This document shows positions 34,289 through 42,068 of a stretch of 64,000 bases of DNA, piece after piece. Source of the stretch: Loigolactobacillus iwatensis (lineage in GTDB: Bacteria > Bacillota > Bacilli > Lactobacillales > Lactobacillaceae); NCBI RefSeq assembly GCF_003950295.1, contig NZ_RHNP01000009.1:1-64000 (forward strand). The letters are read 5' to 3'. The notes below the pieces were generated by a model. That model searched no databases and was not told the origin of the DNA. It worked only from the letters and a program-made list of their open reading frames with translations. Each line of letters opens with the position of its first letter. Position 1 is the first letter of the stretch. The position numbers and the translations under genes are program-made.

Positions 34289-35152
34289 CAACATTCGCCG
34301 CAACTGTTTCACCGGTGCCTTTACGTGTCCCTCTGGTAGAACCAATAATAACTGACTGTGAAGTGTCTGCTTTAATGGTACCAATTGAACTTGATCATCC
34401 AAAAATGGCTGTGCGGCCCGCCGAAATAAAATTGCGACCTGCTGGGCATCCCGAACCATAGCAATAACGGTTTCAATGTGGGAACTAACAAAATGAATGT
34501 TGGGCGTAAATCCCGCCGCCTGACATAAATCTAAAATTGGCTGTTGAACACCTGAATCTGCCGGTAAAGTAACGAAACTGGCCGTTCGCAATTGATTAAT
34601 CGCTAACCGCTTATTGTCGGCCCAGAGACTCCTTTTAGGAACAACGGCAACTAACTCATCTTCGGCAAGTACATCTACACGTTTGAAATTAGCGGGTAAT
34701 TGCGTATCGCGCACAATTGCTAAGTCACGTTCACCAGCAGTTAATTGCTGCAATACTTGGTCATTTTCAGCCTCTTCTAAATCAACATCAATTTGGGGAT
34801 ATTTTCGTAAAAAAGCGGCCAGCCGTGCCGTTAAACCGTATTGTGCCATAACCGGAACGGCCGCAATTCGAATTTTGCCCCGCTGCAAAGTTTGGTAACC
34901 ACCAACTTCATTCAACAAAAGCTGCTGTTGCGTTAAAATAGTTGCAACATAACGAGCGAGACTTTCACCAGCATCAGTAATGATGACGCGGCGCCGATTA
35001 TGCCGATCAATTAACTGAATATCTAATTCGGCCTCTAAGCGCTTGATCTGCTTTGAAAGGGCCGACTGTGAAATATTCAGGCTTACCGCGGCCGCAGAGA
35101 AGCTTTTACTTTTAACAACTTGTTCGAATGCCTTTAACTGATCGAAATTCAT
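34280..35152 (-). CDS. LysR-family regulator next to lpdB/lpdD
   Basis: 290 aa. HTH at residues 1-60 (FEQVVKSKSFSAAAVSLN, ISQSALSKQIKRLEAELD, LIDRHNRRRVIITDAG) and effector domain from about 88. Divergent from lpdB with a 118-base spacer that contains a dyad (see operator). By analogy with the tannin/gallate regulon of L. plantarum it probably induces the decarboxylase genes in the presence of gallate- or protocatechuate-type acids. The ATG lies behind GGAAGGTGA. Confidence 0.88.
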   Translation of the reverse strand: MNFDQLKAFEQVVKSKSFSAAAVSLNISQSALSKQIKRLEAELDIQLIDRHNRRRVIITDAGESLARYVATILTQQQLLLNEVGGYQTLQRGKIRIAAVPVMAQYGLTARLAAFLRKYPQIDVDLEEAENDQVLQQLTAGERDLAIVRDTQLPANFKRVDVLAEDELVAVVPKRSLWADNKRLAINQLRTASFVTLPADSGVQQPILDLCQAAGFTPNIHFVSSHIETVIAMVRDAQQVAILFRRAAQPFLDDQVQLVPLKQTLHSQLLLVLPEGHVKAPVKQLRRMLLK

Positions 35153-35184
35153 TACGTCACCTTCCTATTATGCCATCATAGAAT

Positions 35185-35206
35185 AAGTCGCTTTGAAAGT
35201 CGACTT
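35185..35206. promoter_or_regulatory. Candidate LysR operator before lpdB
   Basis: AAGTCG-N10-CGACTT is a clean dyad in the spacer between the LysR gene and lpdB, with spacing suited to a LysR dimer. I did not find the same dyad before lpdC. Confidence 0.45.
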
Positions 35207-35270
35207 GTTCGCCTACCTAGCAAACTTTACAATGAATTAAATGAATTGTCTTGAAAGGCAGGCTAAACCT

Positions 35271-35834
35271 ATGAAAAAGATTATTGTCGGCGTTACCGGT
35301 GCTTCGGGGACTATCTATGCAATTGCGCTGCTTCAAGCGCTACAGGCACGTTCTGATGTTGAAACTCACTTAGTTTTAAGCGCCTGGGCCCAGAAAAATT
35401 TAGCGTTAGAAACAACTTTAACCCTAACGGATGTTAGATCCTTAGCCAACTTCAATTATTCCGAACGTGATCAAGGTGCAAAGATTGCATCAGGTTCTTT
35501 TCTAAATGACGGTATGGTTGTTGTCCCGGCTAGCATGAAAACCGTTGCCGGTATAGCTTGTGGCTTTGCGGATAATTTAATTGGTCGGGCGGCTGACGTT
35601 GCACTGAAGGAACGGCGTAAATTAATTATTGTTCCACGTGAAACACCCCTTAGCACGATCCACTTAGAAAATTTACTAAAATTATCTCGTTTAGGTGCTC
35701 AAATCATTCCACCAATTCCCGCTTTTTACAATCAACCAAAGACAATTAATGATATCGTCAACCACACAACAATGAAATTATTAGACGCAGTTGGCATTTC
35801 AACTGGCATCAGTCCCCGGTGGCAAGGTGATTAG
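35271..35834 (+). CDS. lpdB: Prenylated-FMN synthase (UbiX-like), LpdB
   Basis: 187 aa flavin prenyltransferase making the prenyl-FMN cofactor for the UbiD-type decarboxylase LpdC. The UbiX start GVTGASGTIYAIALL, the VPASMKTVAGIACGFADNLI segment (cut here into PASMKT and GFADNLI), and VPRETPLSTIHLENLLKL are all present. The ATG at 35271 is preferred: it directly opens the domain and AAAGG lies about 13 bases before it; a frame extension of 10 codons has no family match. Followed by lpdD after 39 bases. In L. plantarum lpdB and lpdD are likewise paired while lpdC is elsewhere. Confidence 0.92.
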   Translation: MKKIIVGVTGASGTIYAIALLQALQARSDVETHLVLSAWAQKNLALETTLTLTDVRSLANFNYSERDQGAKIASGSFLNDGMVVVPASMKTVAGIACGFADNLIGRAADVALKERRKLIIVPRETPLSTIHLENLLKLSRLGAQIIPPIPAFYNQPKTINDIVNHTTMKLLDAVGISTGISPRWQGD

Positions 35835-35873
35835 AACCTACCGCTAATATAGATACATTAAGGAGGTCTATTA

Positions 35874-36284
35874 ATGCCTAAATTTACGGTTAAACAAACA
35901 GCCTATGAAATGCAGCTTGACTTAAAACGTGAGAACCAGGATTTACTATTAATTTTAACTGGCGGCGACGTTCCTCATTTCGGTGTTGTAACTACACTAA
36001 CGAAGACGACAACGCCAGCTACTGTCCGCTTTCCAAGCCACGCCGGTCGATTACACAAAGAAAACGTACTAACGGAACGGTTGGCCAATAAGTTGCAATC
36101 TCAATTGACTGGGACTTGTACAATTATTGGTGGCGTACACGTCAATCAGATTACCCAGGCACAGATCGATGCCTCTTTTACCATGGTTGATACGCTTGCT
36201 AATCAGGCCCTGAACTGGCTTAATTTACACCCAGCCAAACAAGTAGCCATTTCCTACGCCAAACTGTCTAAACCAACTAAGTAA
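35874..36284 (+). CDS. lpdD: LpdD, accessory protein of gallate/protocatechuate decarboxylase
   Basis: 136 aa small soluble protein of the LpdD/UbiD-accessory family, with GGDVPHFGVVTTL, FPSHAGRLHKENVLTERLA and GGVHVNQITQAQI (split motifs). Its exact role is unsettled; in L. plantarum the gene accompanies lpdB. The ATG lies behind AAGGAGG. It ends 126 bases before convergent lpdC, across a bidirectional terminator. Confidence 0.88.
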   Translation: MPKFTVKQTAYEMQLDLKRENQDLLLILTGGDVPHFGVVTTLTKTTTPATVRFPSHAGRLHKENVLTERLANKLQSQLTGTCTIIGGVHVNQITQAQIDASFTMVDTLANQALNWLNLHPAKQVAISYAKLSKPTK

Positions 36285-36353
36285 ACGGGTCACTGAGCTA
36301 ATGAATTCACTTACCGCCATCTCTTTTTTACTAATTTAATTACTACAAAAATA

Positions 36354-36393
36354 AAAGACGACCAAAAAGTTAGTTTACTTTTTGGTCGTCTTT
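36354..36393. terminator. Bidirectional terminator between lpdD and lpdC
   Basis: Perfect 16-bp arms AAAGACGACCAAAAAG / CTTTTTGGTCGTCTTT with an 8-base loop between convergent genes. The A-rich and T-rich flanks suit both directions. Confidence 0.88.
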
Positions 36394-36409
36394 CATTTCA
36401 TTAATACCA

Positions 36410-37885
36410 TTATTTCAAATATTTCCGCCAATCCGACACTTTTTTAAACTGTGCCCGGGTAAATTGTTTTTTCATATCAACTGGTACTGTACCATCCAAT
36501 ATCAATTTGGAAGACATCCCGCGAGTACGAATTGATTTAGGATCATATTCTGGCCGTTCTGAGGGATCTAACGGGTGATTACGCATTCCCGGTAGTACGA
36601 CAATATCTTCGTCGGCCTGAAAACGTGTGTTAATCGTCCACATCACATCATTCATATCAAAAATATCAACATCCTCATCAACCAAAATGACCGTCTTCAA
36701 TTCTTTAAACGAGGCAAAGGCTAATAGAGCAGCCTGCCGTTGAATTCCTTCGTCAGCTTCGTCCTCTTTATGAATTTGCATAATGGTCATTAACTTACCA
36801 CCACCAGCAGGAGGATTGTAGACGTTCAAAACTTTGCCGGGTAAGGCGCGATTAACCAACGACAAAATACTGGCCTCAGTCGGAATTCCGGCCAAACTAA
36901 CGTGTTCTTCACTAGGACCAATTACCGTCTGCATAATTGGCCGGTCCTTCCGGTGCGTAACGGCCTTTACTTTAATAACGTTAACCGCTGGATTTGCATC
37001 ACCATCATAGCCAGGAAATTCAGGCATTGCTTTGCCTGTATTAGTATTAATATCTTCCTGAATTGTCGTTTGCGGCAAAATTTCCCCCTCAATCGTAAAT
37101 TCAGCACGGGCCAACGCCTTTTCATTAACGGTTAGACCGGCTACTAATTGAACAGGCTCTTGACGCAGCGCGCCAGCAACACCTAATTCATTGTAGCCAA
37201 GTGGTGTCGTCGGTGGCTCAAAAGTTGCTCCCACCGTGATTGCCGGATCGAGACCGATGTTAATTGTGACTGGCATCGGCTTATCAATCTTTTGATAATC
37301 TTTCAAGAAGGCGCCAATGTGCCGGCCACCTGGCATAATGTAAATACCGATTGTATCCTTATCTTCCAAAACCATCCGGTGAATGGTTACATCGCTCATC
37401 GTTTTTTCAGGATTGGACCCGGCGACTAACCCCATCGTGATGTAAGGTCCGGCATCGTATTCAGTGTTAGTTGGTGCCGCAATTAATTTTCGAATATCAA
37501 AATCAGGATCACTCACGCGGTGAACTACTTCATGGGCAGGTGCTTGCTCCTCACTAACGGTTACCGGTGCAACGGGGTGTTCCACTGCCTGGTTTAACAG
37601 TTGACCCAACGTGTGGTAATCATGGTGAAATAGTTGTCCAACCCGTTTACGGCTGGCCAATAGACCAATTAGCACCCGAGTTTCGGGAAAACCGATCACG
37701 TTATTAAACATCATGGCGGGCCCTTCCTGTGTTGGCCGCTGGACCGTTCCCCCGGCACCAATATAGCGATAAACACCGGCTAATTCAGCATTGGGATCAA
37801 CTGCTTCATCAGTTTCGTGGTACTGGGTTGGTTCTTCTTTTAATTCAGCCAAAACACTACGTAAATCATAAGGTTGTTTGCTCAA
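36410..37885 (-). CDS. lpdC: UbiD-family non-oxidative aromatic acid decarboxylase (gallate/protocatechuate), LpdC
   Basis: 491 aa, nearly the length of L. plantarum LpdC (490), which decarboxylates gallate to pyrogallol and protocatechuate to catechol with prenyl-FMN. Catalytic candidates: R170 (TIHRMV), R188 (GGRHIG), and the Glu cluster E262, E266, E268 (AEFTIEGEI). The segment TTPLGYNELGVAGALR is also typical. The TTG start has AGGAGG 7 bases upstream. It is convergent to lpdB-lpdD, which supply the cofactor and accessory protein. In this window protocatechuate could come from 3-dehydroshikimate. Confidence 0.92.
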   Translation of the reverse strand: MSKQPYDLRSVLAELKEEPTQYHETDEAVDPNAELAGVYRYIGAGGTVQRPTQEGPAMMFNNVIGFPETRVLIGLLASRKRVGQLFHHDYHTLGQLLNQAVEHPVAPVTVSEEQAPAHEVVHRVSDPDFDIRKLIAAPTNTEYDAGPYITMGLVAGSNPEKTMSDVTIHRMVLEDKDTIGIYIMPGGRHIGAFLKDYQKIDKPMPVTINIGLDPAITVGATFEPPTTPLGYNELGVAGALRQEPVQLVAGLTVNEKALARAEFTIEGEILPQTTIQEDINTNTGKAMPEFPGYDGDANPAVNVIKVKAVTHRKDRPIMQTVIGPSEEHVSLAGIPTEASILSLVNRALPGKVLNVYNPPAGGGKLMTIMQIHKEDEADEGIQRQAALLAFASFKELKTVILVDEDVDIFDMNDVMWTINTRFQADEDIVVLPGMRNHPLDPSERPEYDPKSIRTRGMSSKLILDGTVPVDMKKQFTRAQFKKVSDWRKYLK

Positions 37886-38298
37886 TTTATTTCCTCCTTA
37901 ATATTTGATTTCTGCGTGAATGAAAAATTAATTATCTCAAAAACGCGTTCTAAACTGCTCTCATTTAATATTTTTAGATCGCTATTCAAAACAAAATACT
38001 TCCAGCAAACTTATAGTATAGCTAAAATTTACTGGCATCAATTCAAATTTATTAGCAATCCATTCCAAATTAGAATAATAATATTAGTTGCTCCACTAAT
38101 TTAGAATAAATACTGCCGATTAAAGTCCACCAAAGAAGCCCTACTTAAAAACTGAATGCCTTACGCCGCGTTTTTTTCTGCTACGTGCTATAATTTCGGA
38201 ATGGTCTAAGAAGAACGGCGTGTTTCCAAACGCGCTTCTAGGCAACTTAATAAAAAATCGTTATAATAAAAACTAATCTAACAGTGAGGTGAACGGCT
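37886..38298. promoter_or_regulatory. lpdC upstream region
   Basis: No credible gene (a 76-codon frame at 37874-38104 overlaps the lpdC start and has no ribosome-binding site). On the minus strand TTGATG (38036-38041) and TATACT (38015-38020), 15 bases apart, are a possible lpdC promoter. Near-direct repeats AATTAGAATAA and AATTTAGAATAAA lie upstream of it (about 38070-38110). TATAAT at 38262-38267 could be the -10 of the deoxyribosyltransferase gene. Confidence 0.4.
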
Positions 38299-38742
38299 AT
38301 GACCCAAATTTACTTAGCAGGCCCCTTTTTTTCAACTGAACAAATCAAACGCTTAAAAAAAGTTGCCGTCAAATTACAACAGAATCCAACTGTCGAAAAT
38401 TATTTTTCGCCCATGATGGATACCAATCACGCCGGACTTGAAGAAGGCACAAAAAAATGGCAAGCCTTAGTCTACCAAGAGGACATGGCTGGCTTAACAA
38501 CCGCTGATGTTGTTGTTGCCATTTATGATTATATACCTGGCTACACTGATCCCGGCACAATGTTCGAAATTGGTTACGCCACTGCTAAAAAAATTCCAGT
38601 AGTCCTCTATCACGAAGGCCCTGAGCCACTGAACCTAATGATTAGCCAAGGTCTAACAACTTACGTTACTGAAGCTAAACAACTTGCAACCTTGAATTTT
38701 ACTAACCTACCGAAAATTGCTTACCAAGGTGACGTTTTTTAG
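38299..38742 (+). CDS. ntd: Nucleoside 2-deoxyribosyltransferase
   Basis: 147 aa enzyme exchanging bases between 2'-deoxynucleosides, a nucleoside salvage step typical of lactobacilli. It has IYLAGPFFS at the start, D70 region TTADVVVAIYDY, and the nucleophile E90 in GTMFEIGYA. The length is a little below the ~157 aa of well-known enzymes but complete. The ATG lies behind GAGGTGA. It stands alone. Confidence 0.9.
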   Translation: MTQIYLAGPFFSTEQIKRLKKVAVKLQQNPTVENYFSPMMDTNHAGLEEGTKKWQALVYQEDMAGLTTADVVVAIYDYIPGYTDPGTMFEIGYATAKKIPVVLYHEGPEPLNLMISQGLTTYVTEAKQLATLNFTNLPKIAYQGDVF

Positions 38743-38800
38743 GATTAACGCTTAATCGTTGACTTAACGAGGTACCAATAGACCGTTTCACGTGAACCAA

Positions 38801-38852
38801 AACAAAACTGGGTGGTAAGCGTCCGGTTAAATACCGTGTTCTTACCACCCAG
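38801..38852. terminator. Terminator between the deoxyribosyltransferase and PBP genes
   Basis: Perfect 12-bp arms CTGGGTGGTAAG / CTTACCACCCAG with a 21-base loop. T-rich sequence follows on the minus strand, so it mainly serves the leftward PBP gene and may also act rightward. Confidence 0.7.
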
Positions 38853-39021
38853 AAAGTTGCTTAAAGTTTCGTCCAATATTTGGGGTTCACTTCACAGCCT
38901 CATTTTTGATTTAAAACATTAAACTGCTAACAACCTAATTAGCCAGAAAACTTTAAAGATTTACTTGGCCGGCTAAGTATTTAAACGGCTATAAAAAACA
39001 GATCGTTTTTCGCAACATTCA

Positions 39022-40989
39022 TTAATAGAAATCTTCTAAATAGGGTTTAATCATTTGAACAACTGGCTCACTGCCTTTGCCTTCCATCATTGCCACCGTT
39101 AAGTAACGGCCCTGCTCAGGATCAAAGGCAAAGACAAAACCATTTTGTTTACCTTGAATATCCTGTTGCTGCTTTAATTCGGCCGTTCCGGTTTTTGCCG
39201 CCATTTGGTGACCATCAATTTGTAAATCATGCGCCGTGCCAGCCGGATCACTGACCACTTGTTCTAATGCTTGAACTACCGCCGCAGTATTTTGCGGTTT
39301 AATTACTTGTTGCCCTTTTTTCGCCGACTGTTTGCTCAGCAAAGTTGGTAATTGAATACGTCCTTGGTTGGCGAAAACACTATAGGTTACCGCCTGCTGA
39401 ATTGGTGTCATCAGTAACTGGCCTTGACCGTAGCCGGAATCGGCCAATAATTGGGCCGACAAATGTTGTTGATTGGCAACCTGTGCAGTTGGCATTGTTA
39501 GTGGTATGGCCAACTTTTTACCAAAAATAAATGGTTTCAGGCCTTTATAAAAGGCGGATTGGCCCATTGCCAAAGTGGTTTGAGCGAACCAAATATTATC
39601 CGAATTAATCAGGGCCTGGGCCATGTTTTCCTCTGGTGTATTTGTAACCCGTGTAATTTGATAATTTCCCCAGCTATGATTTGGCTGCCACTTTAAACCA
39701 CTTATTTTCCGGGTCGTATTGGTAGTGATGGTCCCGTTATCAAGCGCAATTCCTGCAGTTACAGCCTTAAAGGTCGAACCAGGCGCATAGCGGGTTAAAT
39801 AACGAGCCAGAAATGGATTATTGGAATTATCAAGGTATTTCTGATAATCTTTTTGCGTTATACCATTAGCAAACAAATTTGGATCATAACTTGGGCTACT
39901 AACCAAGGTTGTCAGTTGTCCCGTTTTCGGAGCCATTGTTACCACAGCACCAGGTTGCCCCGCTAAACTCTGGTAGGCTTTTTCTTGCTGCGTTCGATCA
40001 ATTGTTAAGTTTAGATTATGCCCATTCTTTTTTTGTTTCTTTTGAATGACCCGCACTAACTGATCGTCATCATAAATAGCGATTCGACCACCATCATGAC
40101 CACTCAACCGTTGATTGTAAGTTCGTTCTAAACCTGTCTTCCCAATTTGATCGCCACTTTGTAAGGTTGGGTGTTTCTTTAAATCTTCCGCCGTTACTTG
40201 GCCAACGTAGCCCACTAATTGAGCGCTGGCTTCTTTGCTAGGGTATTTTCGCGCAGCAACTGCTCGGTAAGTAATACCCGCCAATTGTGGTTGTGCAGCA
40301 CCCTCGGCTAACGTCTTCACGGGAACAAAACTATCCGGCTGAACCCAAGATTGTTTTAAATTTTGTTGTAACGTTTTCTTAGAAACGGCAAACGTTTGGC
40401 TAATCTTAGTTAAATTTTGCTCAGTTATTTTTTGTGGAACCATTCCTGCCTGCATTAACTGGCCGTCTTCTGCCAATGGCCGGCCTTTCCGATCCAAAAT
40501 TTTTCCGCGGTGGCCTTGATCCCAAACAACATCAATTGTTTCAGTGCCAGACATTTTCGGGAAAAGTAGCGCAGGTGTCCAAATAACCCGCCATTTTCCC
40601 TGCCGCTTAACCACTTCACCACGATAATTACGAACAGTAAGCGGTCCTAGCGCCGTTACTAAATGTAGTTCATAACTAAATTGATAACGCTGCTTAGTTT
40701 CGCGTTTTAATTTTAAATTTTTAACGTTCATTTGTTTGGCACTAATTTGCCCAAAAACGTTGACACTCCTTTGAACAACTTTTTTCGTCGTATAATGGTA
40801 ATCCATCCCCTTTAACTGCCGCTTATCGATGTAATTCACCATCCCGACAAAATCTTGTTTATTAAAGTGGCTGGTAAACTGACGTACCGTTCTTTCAGCT
40901 TGCTGCCTTTGTTGATACCACATAATTCCGCTGGCTCCCACTAATAGAAGTAATATCCCAGCAAGCAGACCCCATAACCATTTTTTCAT
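39022..40989 (-). CDS. Penicillin-binding protein with MecA-like N-terminal domain (transpeptidase)
   Basis: 655 aa class B PBP, anchored by one N-terminal helix (residues 4-24) and otherwise extracellular. Residues about 30-145 are the NTF2-like MecA_N domain, then a dimerisation part, then the transpeptidase domain with S405-x-x-K408 (GSTFK), S463-D-N465 and K599-T-G-T. Cross-links peptidoglycan. The MecA_N class includes intrinsically low-affinity PBPs (PBP2a, PBP5fm, PBP3), so reduced beta-lactam binding is possible but not shown. The ATG lies behind GGAGG. No cell-division neighbours, so an accessory PBP is likely. Confidence 0.92.
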   Translation of the reverse strand: MKKWLWGLLAGILLLLVGASGIMWYQQRQQAERTVRQFTSHFNKQDFVGMVNYIDKRQLKGMDYHYTTKKVVQRSVNVFGQISAKQMNVKNLKLKRETKQRYQFSYELHLVTALGPLTVRNYRGEVVKRQGKWRVIWTPALLFPKMSGTETIDVVWDQGHRGKILDRKGRPLAEDGQLMQAGMVPQKITEQNLTKISQTFAVSKKTLQQNLKQSWVQPDSFVPVKTLAEGAAQPQLAGITYRAVAARKYPSKEASAQLVGYVGQVTAEDLKKHPTLQSGDQIGKTGLERTYNQRLSGHDGGRIAIYDDDQLVRVIQKKQKKNGHNLNLTIDRTQQEKAYQSLAGQPGAVVTMAPKTGQLTTLVSSPSYDPNLFANGITQKDYQKYLDNSNNPFLARYLTRYAPGSTFKAVTAGIALDNGTITTNTTRKISGLKWQPNHSWGNYQITRVTNTPEENMAQALINSDNIWFAQTTLAMGQSAFYKGLKPFIFGKKLAIPLTMPTAQVANQQHLSAQLLADSGYGQGQLLMTPIQQAVTYSVFANQGRIQLPTLLSKQSAKKGQQVIKPQNTAAVVQALEQVVSDPAGTAHDLQIDGHQMAAKTGTAELKQQQDIQGKQNGFVFAFDPEQGRYLTVAMMEGKGSEPVVQMIKPYLEDFY

Positions 40990-41564
40990 TTATGCCACCT
41001 CCAATGACTCTAGATCGTATTTGGAAAATACGCTCGTTAGTATTTTCCTGACTAAGTTGACGGAAACGTGTCTAAAAAAGCAGATTATTACGGATAGCTA
41101 CGCCGGTCGAACGATCCGCCGCGCGACTCTTTTTCGCCTGGCTGCCATGTTTCTTGCGGTGACTGAGACGGGCTTAGTCGAGGAAACACAGTTATGGACT
41201 TTATAACTGTGCTCCCTAATTTTCGCCACAAGAATGGACAACGTTCATAGCAGCAAAGAATATTAGCGTTCTTTGCTGCTATTCCTCCTGCATTGCGGAG
41301 TAGTAGGCTATACGCCATAATCTAACCGCTTTTTCAAACACTCTCTAGATTACACTAATTAAGCAAGTGAATTCTACAACGAATTACCTTCACGTACACA
41401 AAACGCACCGTTTTTTTTAAATTTTGAGATTAGTCCACGTTATTTGTAATAAAAGATGAGTATTTTTCCTGAAAGGTAAGCTCTTTCATTAGTTGGCAAC
41501 AAAAATGAGTCAAAAGGTAATTACAACATCTAATTACCTTTTGGCTCAGCTAAATTCAAAATCA
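40990..41564. repeat. Dispersed repeat family B, long copy, with flanking non-coding DNA
   Basis: From about 41015 to 41348 the sequence is a mosaic repeat: the right end GCTTTTTCAAACACTCTCTAG (41328-41348) is exactly repeated at 50865-50885 and, inverted with one change, at 24056. The inner dyad CACAGTTAT/ATAACTGTG with adjoining CTTAGTCGAGG recurs, inverted, at about 61757-61800. Short frames in both directions are artefacts of the repeat. From 41349 to 41500 I see nothing further. Confidence 0.7.
41507..41547 (-). terminator. Terminator of the YhgE-MarR operon
   Basis: Arms 41507-41523 and 41531-41547, GAG(T)CAAAAGGTAATTA and its complement, pair over 17 positions with one mismatch around a 7-base loop. 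It lies 18 bases behind the MarR gene. Confidence 0.75.
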
Positions 41565-42023
41565 CTATTCTTTTGTTGCTTTATCTCTGCTAATGATCTT
41601 CTTACTAACATCTTGCATAATCCGTAATAAATCGTTAGCCTCATCTTCACCTAATAAATCAACCCAGGCGTAAAACCGTTTATGAATGGCCTGGTTAATC
41701 CTTTCAGTAACTTCTTGGCCCTTAGTTGTTAAAAGAAGGTATAGGCGGCGCCGATCATTTATATCGCGTTCTTGTACGATGTAATTTTGTTCCAGCATGA
41801 CGCGAATCTGCCGGGAAATTGCAGCGCGAGTCACACCCCGCTTGGCCGCAATTTCTGACATACCCATCTGCTGGCCGTTATCAATATCACGCATGATCAA
41901 AAATTGTTCAAAGGATAAATGATAACGTTTGGTCGGTTCAGAAACCAGATCGCCAACGTACTTAAAGGAAGTCAAATAAACATTAATGTATTTCTCTAGT
42001 AAATCATTATTTTCTTTTGCCAT
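41565..42023 (-). CDS. MarR-family transcriptional regulator
   Basis: 152 aa winged-helix regulator. The HTH is in the middle (MGMSEIAAKRGVTRAAISRQI), with the wing DINDRRRLYLLLT. The ATG at 42023 is chosen because AAGGGG is 8-9 bases upstream; a GTG three codons earlier sits almost on that site. It follows the giant YhgE/Pip gene by 45 bases, an arrangement common in lactobacilli, and probably regulates that gene in response to an unknown stress. Confidence 0.9.
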   Translation of the reverse strand: MAKENNDLLEKYINVYLTSFKYVGDLVSEPTKRYHLSFEQFLIMRDIDNGQQMGMSEIAAKRGVTRAAISRQIRVMLEQNYIVQERDINDRRRLYLLLTTKGQEVTERINQAIHKRFYAWVDLLGEDEANDLLRIMQDVSKKIISRDKATKE

Positions 42024-42068
42024 TTGACACACCCCTTATTAGCGATTTTATACCTCCATAATAGCATA

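Noticed and set aside
37874-38104. 76-codon frame upstream of lpdC
   Set aside because: Overlaps the lpdC start on the other strand and has no ribosome-binding site; composition follows the AT-rich spacer.
41021-41318. Short frames on both strands
   Set aside because: They fall inside a dispersed non-coding repeat and are not preserved in its other copies.
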